Below, in pieces: positions 57,562 through 64,000 of a stretch of DNA of 64,000 nucleotides. The stretch is from Toxonevra muliebris (lineage: Eukaryota > Arthropoda > Insecta > Diptera > Pallopteridae). Where the stretch lies: contig OY829327.1 in the NCBI GenBank assembly GCA_963691655.1, positions 68,522,079 to 68,586,078 on the forward strand. The letters are read 5' to 3'. The translations under genes were made by a program, and so were the position numbers. Under the pieces are notes generated by a model. That model searched no databases. It worked only from the letters and a program-made list of their open reading frames with translations, and had not been told where the DNA came from. Within the stretch, counting starts at the first letter, position 1. The number at the start of each line of letters is the position of its first letter.

Positions 57562-57926
57562 TTGTCGTTGTTTGATTCGGAAACGATTGCTTTTCGGCAA
57601 CAAGTGGTAGTTAACAAAACAAAAACAACAAGTGCTGACCTTTTACTCCTCAGGCGAGCTGCTGACAATCGGGCCCGTTGGGAAGCAAGCTATTATAAGC
57701 TTCATGATCTCGTAGCAATAAAGCGGACACAGTTTGTTGATGGCCGAGAATTGGCGAATGAATATTTAGGACCATATAAAATAGTGAAAGTCAAGCGCAA
57801 TGGGCGCTACGGTTTTGAGAAAGCAGCTAATTTCGAAGGTCAACAACGTCAACAGCAGTTGGTTTTACGAAACCTTACCGTGATATCGGCGATGAAAATG
57901 AGTTGTCATCTGAGTCAGATGAGTAG
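57562..57926 (+). pseudogene. gypsy-type retrotransposon integrase C-terminus
   Basis: The plus strand reads RRAADNRARWEASYYKLHDL then VAIKRTQFVDGRELANEYLG and PYKIVKVKRNGRYGFEKAA. This is the C-terminal block of Ty3/gypsy pol (Y--GDLV-I---Q---G-KL---YLGPY-V--V--N-RY-VE). A one-base frameshift after LVLR moves it to a frame ending in ELSSESDE and a TAG at 57924-57926, a normal-looking end of pol. A long open frame continues to 58062 only in the shifted frame. The LTR should follow, perhaps from the TGTTAGGC at about 57952, but its partner is not in view. Catalytic residues are absent. Confidence 0.8.
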
Positions 57927-58361
57927 TCGGATGGCCGAACGTGAAGTAGTGGGTGTTAGGCTATCCAACCCTGCACTCGGCTTTGAATTTTCTATGTCAC
58001 AGATATTGTGTTTATTGAAGTTCATGGGCAACACTTTATTCGTGACATTTTTCATACAATAGCAATTATCATTCATTTGGCAAGGCTAATCTCTATTTAA
58101 AGTATATTTTTCTATAATTTTCGCTTTCCCACAATAGTTTTTTGTTTGCTCGCTTTAAATCGCTGTAAGTTCTTAAGACAATGTGTTTTTACCAAATTCA
58201 ATTTATAAAGTCTACTGGTTACACTATTCTACAAATGGAAACTTTTGAAAACGAGCAGAGACGGGACAAATGCACTTAGGGTAATGGGGAGTCGCTTTTT
58301 TTTCAAATTTATTTATTTTTTCATCCTCGTTATCATCGTTTACTTTTATCTCGTTGTTAGC

Positions 58362-58397
58362 TTAACCCAGTAATGCCTAGCGGTGCCATATGGCACC
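58362..58397 (+). repeat. piggyBac-like terminus with a perfect 16-bp palindrome
   Basis: TTAACCCAGTAATGCCTAGC is followed by the perfect palindrome GGTGCCATATGGCACC at 58382-58397. The palindrome starts 20 nt from the TTAA start. No opposite terminus was identified in the window. Confidence 0.5.
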
Positions 58398-58435
58398 TTG
58401 TCGCTGAGCCAGGTTCAAAAATAATTTAAAAAATA

Positions 58436-58595
58436 TGTAAACGCAAAATTTTTTTGAAATGGGCAGCAGAGACAAAACAAACATGATGAAAAAATAAGGT
58501 AAAATTTTGTAAACGCAAAACTTTCTTCGAAATGGGTAGCACAGAGAAACAAACATGATCAAAAAAAAGAAGGTAAAATTTTGTACACGCAAAAA
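58436..58595 (+). repeat. tandem repeat, about 73-bp unit, 2.2 copies
   Basis: Units start at 58436, 58508 and 58582 with TGTAAACGCAAAA or TGTACACGCAAAA, and share GAAATGGG-AGCA-AGA and AACAAACATGAT. The minus-strand frame at 58377-58592 is a product of this repeat. Confidence 0.8.
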
Positions 58596-58699
58596 CTTAT
58601 TAAAAGAGAATGCAAATACAAATTATTGAAAAGAAAAAGAGCAAATTGAACAATAACGAACGGGGCCATATACATTTATGTTTAAAGGAATTTTGAAAA

Positions 58700-61270
58700 C
58701 TATAAATGTGAAACACACAAAAATTTATTTCGATAGGTAGGAGTGCTTATTTTGCGATTAAAAAATTTCAAAATAAAATATATTCTGATCCTTATAAAAA
58801 GAGATAGCAGAATATGTGGGTTACAGTTGTCACAACAGTAGAATGGCTCAATATTTTTTAATTCATCAAATAATATGTTACTGACTCCAATTCTGTGACA
58901 AGCCCCATTCAATTTTTCGCAAAAACTATCATCGAGCTTAGACATATACGAAATAAATTCTGTGGGGGGTTTAATTAAATTGCACTTTTCATATTGTTTC
59001 TCGATCGTAAACAAGAAATCGTCAGAAACTACTTCCGTGCCGAAATAAGGGAGGGGCTCCAGACAATTGTGAAGTTTGTAAAATTTGAGATACAGATAGC
59101 CACACAAGTAGGAAAACGCATTCTTTTTCAAGAATGCGGTTTCATCAGCATGAAATATTTTGAATGATGGTGTTTTTAGGTCTTGGTAAGCCCTGAAAAT
59201 CTTGCCAAGATTGGTCTTTAATCAGATTGTCATTACAGACACTGAGAAGAGCACTATTCGAAACGCTGGGGTAAGTGGAATCATTAGGAAACTCTGCGTT
59301 ATTGACAGGTTCACAATTGCCATTAACTACTTCGTTCACATACTCCAACCCCCAGCATTTTCGAAAGAGGCAATGTGAACATATGTGGTGTAATCCTGAC
59401 ATATTTTCTCCCACCGCTCCTAATCTTACCAAAGAAATGTTCTATAACATCTTGAAAAAGCTTTCTTGTCCTAATGTTTGAAAATCCTCTTTGGGACAGG
59501 AGGTACCACAAACGTTTTAAGCTGCTTATATTTAAAAGCCAGCCTTTTAAGAACGAGAAACTGTTTGTGATGTTGTTACCCGCAGTATTTTTTTATTATT
59601 ATCGACTTAAGAAGTTTTTCGGCTTCCACCAGAAAATGGACGTTTTAGAAACGATTCATCACAAACATATACATAAACACAAAATATATTGAATAGTTTA
59701 TCGAAAAATAAAATAAAAGTCGCAGTATTTGGAAATGTGGATGCTTTCGAAGCATTAACGACCCCAGAACTATACAAGGCAAGCATGCCAGATGCTACTG
59801 TGTTTGACAACACGTGAGCAGCAAATCGCACACTCATGCGGTTAAAAGACGACAGTTCAAAGTGAGCAGAAGTAAGTTTAGGTGCACAGCGTATGGAGGC
59901 TTTGCTATCAGCCTCATAAAAGTAAACGATATCCTTCCAACTTACCCGTGAGTTTTGAAATTATTTTCTAAGCAATTTCGGCTACTTTTTAGAAGATGAG
60001 GAGAATCATGGAAAAACATGATTTCCTGGCCGTTTACGACGAAAAAAGGTTGTTCTTCGCATACTCCCAGCATTCTAGCGAAGTTTACGAAATTTGAACC
60101 CTGGTCACACACAAATTGACAGGGGAATAGGCCTATATTTTGGAGCTGTTGAACCATGTCGAAAATATATTTTTTTAAAATGTTGCCTTTACAAGACCCT
60201 TGGACAAGAAATGGTTGGGACCAAGACTGCCCACCGATGCCTTGAACCATAACAGTCAATACACTATTTACCATTCTGGAAGTACGGTTTTCATCACCGT
60301 AGTCTTCCAAACCTATAATCTTGCCAAGGTGCCTATCATATTGTAAATGGGCCATCAGAGACATTTCATCGCAAGACATAGAGACAAACCGCTGCTCATG
60401 AGTGAAACCCCGACTTCGGAACTCCAAAGCCTTTATGCTACAATTACTGCAGCCTGGAGACCGGGGCCAGCTACAAACAAAATCGTACAATGTTTTCTCC
60501 TCTGGCCAATTCAGGGAATGCTTAAGATATCTATAAGCTTGGGGAGACAAAAAAAAAACACCTAAAGCAATGGTTTTTAACGCTTTATCGTATCTACGGC
60601 CCTGCGGGCTACGTGAATTATTCTTTAAACTATTTTTTGAGACAAATAGCGACATGACAAGGCAATTTGCTGCAAATTTCTTCTAGAAAATCGTCTTTAC
60701 TCTTCACTAATTCCTTCTGTTCTCCAACCACCTTTTCATATACTTCTAGCTCATTTTTCACATCAACTAACTCTTGCCTTGCTCTTTTCCACTCACTACG
60801 TTCGTCATTTAGTTCTTTTTTTAAACTCTTAATATCCTCTCGCATTTCGCTTTCTACCAGTATCTGCACTAAGGGCCTTTTCAGTTTGAACCCTACTAGT
60901 ACAACTCGCGAACACATTATCAGCATCTAATTCTGGCAGAAAACTAGGAGAAAATGACACATTGGCATCGCCAGAAAATGAGGGAAGAAGCGACCTTTTT
61001 GATGGAACAGAATTTTCTACCCCGGAATCTGGTGTAGCACCTAAAAAGCTTACCCCGCAATCTGGGGTAGTTATTGTATTTTCTAACCCAGAAAGCTGCA
61101 CTGAACTCAAATCGTTACAATTTAAAAATAAATTCCGGTCTGGAACCGCATCTCTCTTCAACTTCCTTTTCGATCTCATTTCTTCGGAAAAGTGACGATC
61201 GCACGCATAAATGTATTTTGGGCTGTCATTATTTACACCCAAGAGGCGACACCATTTTTTTCGTCTATAA
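58700..61270 (-). pseudogene. THAP-domain P-element-like transposase, near full length but broken
   Basis: Read on the minus strand, an acceptor-like TTATTATAG near 61265 precedes the second half of a THAP zinc finger (CRLLG, YACDRHFSEEM, DAVPDRNLF, 61250-61140). A serine-rich linker and a coiled coil (LKKELNDERSEWKRARQELV, 60850-60660) follow. The RNase H-like core comes next: SCDEMSLMAHLQYDRHLGKI near 60370 and FVCDQGSNFV near 60110, each with a catalytic aspartate, then FFHDSPHLLKSSRNCLENNF near 59990. After a frameshift at 59942 come SVRFAAHVLSNTVASGMLAL and FILFFDKLFN (59830-59690). A second frameshift precedes LFQDVIEHFFGKIRSGG (about 59430), and the end is SYLCGYLYLKFYKLHNC and FIRIRIYFILKFFNRK (59110-58750). 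The order is that of P-element and THAP9 transposases. The first THAP exon and the termini were not found. Confidence 0.85.
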
Positions 61271-63286
61271 TAATGAAGATTTAAATTAGTTTTTACTCAT
61301 TTTTTTTTAAATACGGTGACGACACGAAATTATATTCAATTTATAAAACAATACATTAATATTCATTAATTTAAATTAGTCAGATAACACGGGCACAAGC
61401 ATGAACGCCTGTCTGAATAAGAGAGATAGAAAAAATTGGTAGTAAGAAAAATATAGAAACTGGCCTGTCTTCTTGTTTTCGTTGCCTTAAACTTTTTTCA
61501 AATACTTTATTTATTTATTTATTTATTACGTACAATCAGTTGTTAACTTATATTTAAGCACTAGCTTCATATTGATAATGATAAAATTAATTAACTTAAA
61601 ACTAAATATTTTCATTGAATATAATAACATAATAATAATTAAGTTTAATATATCATCCAATTTTTATGCAAAATATTTTAAAATAGAATTTTTAAATTTG
61701 TTTTTAAAAGTGAAAAAATTTTAATTTTATCAAAGACAAAAATAATATAAGACATCTATTATTAAATACACTCGCCAATTGTATGTTGAATTGAAACTGT
61801 ATCTTCGGCAGACATCATGTATATTTCCTTATATATTTGTTTTAACAGATAAATTTGCTTATAATAGGATTGTTTGAAATATTATATTCGAGTATTTTTA
61901 TATCAGCCGCCGAAACAAAAGAAAATATCGGCTACTAGCCACCGCCTAAAAATCGCCAAACCGTCGATAAATAAAAATAGACGGCGCAGATCTTTTGAGA
62001 CAACATGTTGGCCCGAAAGAGCAGAAATATAATATGATGGAAAAAATGGCGTCGAAATGCCAACAGCTCCACGGAGCGGAAATTCACTACGTACAAACGT
62101 TTCTGCACTATGTATTTTTTCAGTCAAAATAACTAAAATGAATAATTATTTTAAAAGCAAATTGTAAAAATACCTGATGAAGTCGAATTTTTCATTAGGA
62201 AACTCAAAAAAGCTGCTTTCAGCCCCGCACCCCATTACACATTTTCATTCTCGGGACATTTTTTTATTTAATTTAATTTGATTAAATATTCACTGTTATT
62301 ATAAATCACTTAAAAATCGATTAAAAATCTCTAGGGAATTATTTAAAATCGCTTTTAAATAGATATTTTAATAAATTTATATTTTGGCGTACTTTCACTT
62401 TGACAATCAGTTGGTTTGGTGAATATGTAGGGTTGCATTATAAAGTATTTTATTTCATGGTAATGTTTTTACTGTGTATTTAATGCTATGTAATTAATAG
62501 TATCAAATTAAGATTAGGAAAATGTATAATGTTGCGATAAATATTATTTTAAAATTATATGATTACCAAAGAAATCAAAGATCCATATAATGATTTTTAG
62601 GGAATTATATTTTCATCTTTCTGCAGACCATTTGATAGTCTGATAGAAAATTTGTGTTTCATTTTTGTACTCCAACATTTTTAATGCCCTTTCGCTAGCT
62701 ACAATTTTTTTACTTCGTATTTGATTGCAACCTGTCATTTGATGTAAGCTTGCTACAAAACCTTCAAAAATATTTTTGGAAATATTACGTGAAGAAAAGC
62801 GTTAAAATAAACAGATTTTTATTTTGGATTAAATAAAATAATTAGGTTTTCACTTATACGAAGACTTAAAATATTTGGAAGAATTCTGCACTATCTAGAT
62901 CGTTTTTTCGACTTTTTTCAATATGTTTGGGTTGGCTTAGTTTTTACCGCAAGCTTTATAACATTCAAAGCAGTGCATTCCTTATACTGAGCCGAAATGT
63001 TTAACATTTTAAATATGTTTTTATGAGTAAATTATAATAATTGGAACAACCGTATTGAATTATTTAAGATTTATGTAGGAGCCTAAAAATGCAATAACCG
63101 TAAATAATCTTAATTTGCATTCATTTTATCTGTTCTTTAAGTTATCAATAATAATTTATTTTAAGTAATTTCATCAATAATATCAAAACTAGATTTCATA
63201 ACAATCAAGCATTTTTCATAAAAAAAAATATTTTTCAAAAAAGGTACTAAAAAAGCGGCAACTCAGCAAAATCCGAACAAAATCGT
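61271..63286. other. no gene recognised; TTTA microsatellite
   Basis: A (TTTA)n run of about six units lies at 61505-61528. The 74-codon minus-strand frame at 61903-62127 shows no domain. If the P-like copy had a first THAP exon and a 5' terminus they should lie here, but I could not see them. Confidence 0.45.
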
Positions 63287-63350
63287 GGGGTATCTTGGGT
63301 ATTTACTTGGGCAGAGAAGCCAGCGTGGGGTTTTTATTTGGGCAGAGAAT
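63287..63350 (+). repeat. short direct duplication
   Basis: GTGGGGT, then TATTTACTTGGGCAGAGAA, then again GTGGGGTTTTTATTTGGGCAGAGAA: two about 30-bp copies differing by an 8-bp indel. It overlaps the beginning of the open frame 63295-63582. Confidence 0.7.
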
Positions 63351-63582
63351 GCACACTACTAAACAAAATCCATGTGTGAGTAATCAGCTGATGAAAGACT
63401 TTCAATTCTCTGTATTCTCTGGTTACAGAGCTTATTCATCAAAAGATTTTGATGACGGCGAAATATATGATTTAATTGGCGATAACTCTAATTGTGAGGA
63501 CGACATTTTACTGAAGGAAATGCTACAGAATTTTCAGAAGACGAAGTTGCATCAAGGGAAAAGTTATGGCTACATAGACTGA
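63295..63582 (+). CDS. hypothetical ORF, unrecognised
   Basis: A 95-codon frame beginning at a TTG/ATG-like start within a short duplication. From about residue 34 the sequence looks protein-like: DFQFSVFSGYRAYSSKDFDD, GEIYDLIGDNSNCEDD, then a helical tail. I do not recognise a family. It lies about 160 bp from the end of the Harbinger nuclease fragment on the opposite strand. PIF/Harbinger elements usually have a second gene, and a convergent arrangement would suit that, but no Myb/SANT-like feature is seen, so this is only a possibility. Confidence 0.3.
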   Translation: MGIYLGREASVGFLFGQRMHTTKQNPCVSNQLMKDFQFSVFSGYRAYSSKDFDDGEIYDLIGDNSNCEDDILLKEMLQNFQKTKLHQGKSYGYID

Positions 63583-63738
63583 ACAGTTACTGAACTATAT
63601 TTTCGGACTTCAAGTTTCTTTAAATTTTGTAGAAAAGTTTTTCAAATGGCGCTTAAAGAACACGAAGCATGAAGATACCTTTAATTTGTCACCTTCAAGC
63701 TTTTACATAATTATTGACAGACTAAATTGCAAATAATC

Positions 63739-64000
63739 CTAATTAATACGTTTTTTATTTTGCAGCTCTTGACAGATAACATCCCGCACAGCATTCCCTC
63801 TTGACGTTTCGCAATATTGGTCGCTATCAATACCTTCTTCTAAATCGGTTTTATCAGCAATATTATGTAGTACACAACACGTTCTTATGAAGTGGCACAG
63901 TTTTTTAGCACCTCTCAACTTGCAATAACAAAGTTGTCGGAACCGTTGCTTTCGAATTCCAAAGGAATGCTCAATTGCGACTAGTCCTGATCTTATTGTA
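63739..64000 (-). CDS. PIF/Harbinger nuclease (HARBI1-like), C-terminal part, continues beyond the window
   Basis: The minus strand enters at 64000 in an open frame and reads RSGLVAIEHSFGIRKQRFRQ, then LRGAKKLCHFIRTCCVLHNI and an acidic/polar tail, ending at a TAG at 63739-63741. This matches the end of Harbinger DDE nucleases, R--VIE--FG-LK-RFR-L, with the catalytic glutamate in IEHSFG, and the I--CCVLHN block. The 86 visible codons have no stop or frameshift, the cleanest transposase sequence in the window, so the copy could be comparatively young. The N-terminal DNA-binding region and the two catalytic aspartates would lie to the right of the window. Confidence 0.85.
   Translation of the reverse strand, partial: TIRSGLVAIEHSFGIRKQRFRQLCYCKLRGAKKLCHFIRTCCVLHNIADKTDLEEGIDSDQYCETSRGNAVRDVICQELQNKKRIN

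Noticed and set aside
57952..58300. 3' LTR of the gypsy-type element
   Set aside because: A TG start after pol is plausible, but without a second LTR or a target duplication the borders cannot be supported.
61903..62127. First exon of the P-like transposase
   Set aside because: It lacks the C-x2-4-C half of a THAP finger and any match to the family.

Overview
This window is non-coding, AT-rich eukaryotic DNA. It is best explained as an intergenic or long intronic stretch from a higher fly. A tephritid-type fruit fly is my guess; it rests on the mix of transposon families (P-like, BEL/Pao, mariner/Tc1, RTE, RNase H-bearing non-LTR, piggyBac, hAT, PIF/Harbinger), on the many CATA/CA/TTG microsatellites and on the base composition. 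I found no convincing host exon, no intact transposase and no functional RNA gene. Almost every recognisable coding trace is a broken transposon.

Layout. 1-2018: featureless. 2019-3204: a piggyBac-like element with terminal repeats, a broken N-terminal coding region and short subterminal palindromes. 4388-4910: a large foldback. 5055-6839: an element bounded by inverted repeats that carries a broken zinc-finger ORF. 7554-8007: an RTE-type C-terminus. 10198-10690: the end of an unnamed invertebrate transposase-like protein. 11811-12765: a SINE tail split by a PIF/Harbinger derivative. 14573-20000: a dense graveyard with a piggyBac transposase, a TTF-type hAT gene interrupted by a 5'-truncated non-LTR insertion with exact target duplication, two mariner-type transposases and a BEL/Pao integrase. 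22035-25275: the most unusual object, a broken gene of an unclassified repeat family flanked by long inverted arms. 25580-31670: piggyBac-like and foldback MITEs, a mariner fragment and a P-like transposase remnant.

33450-34815: two tandem hAT-like copies. 38897-41560: RNase H and reverse-transcriptase remnants of non-LTR elements, a TA-flanked MITE and a tRNA-like head. 42379-42690: a complete-looking tRNA-derived SINE with an 11-bp target duplication. 44999-47222: inverted-repeat elements and a 39-bp minisatellite. 47909-50290: BEL/Pao gag, a 375-bp dispersed repeat shared with 29190-29565, and a Tc1-type transposase. 53056-56108: a Tc1 fragment and hAT MITEs, one with a perfect 8-bp target duplication. 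57562-61270: a gypsy-type integrase tail and a nearly full-length but frameshifted THAP/P-type transposase. 63739-64000: the C-terminus of a Harbinger nuclease running off the window.

The genes do not work together as a system. The value of the window lies in nested insertions with datable target duplications and in structural regularities of the short elements, notably TTAA-CCC ends that carry a palindrome a fixed distance inside. The blocks without transposon signal (about 8.0-10.2, 12.8-14.5, 34.8-37.8, 42.9-45.0, 50.3-53.0 and 61.3-63.3 kb) are where host regulatory sequence would have to be sought.
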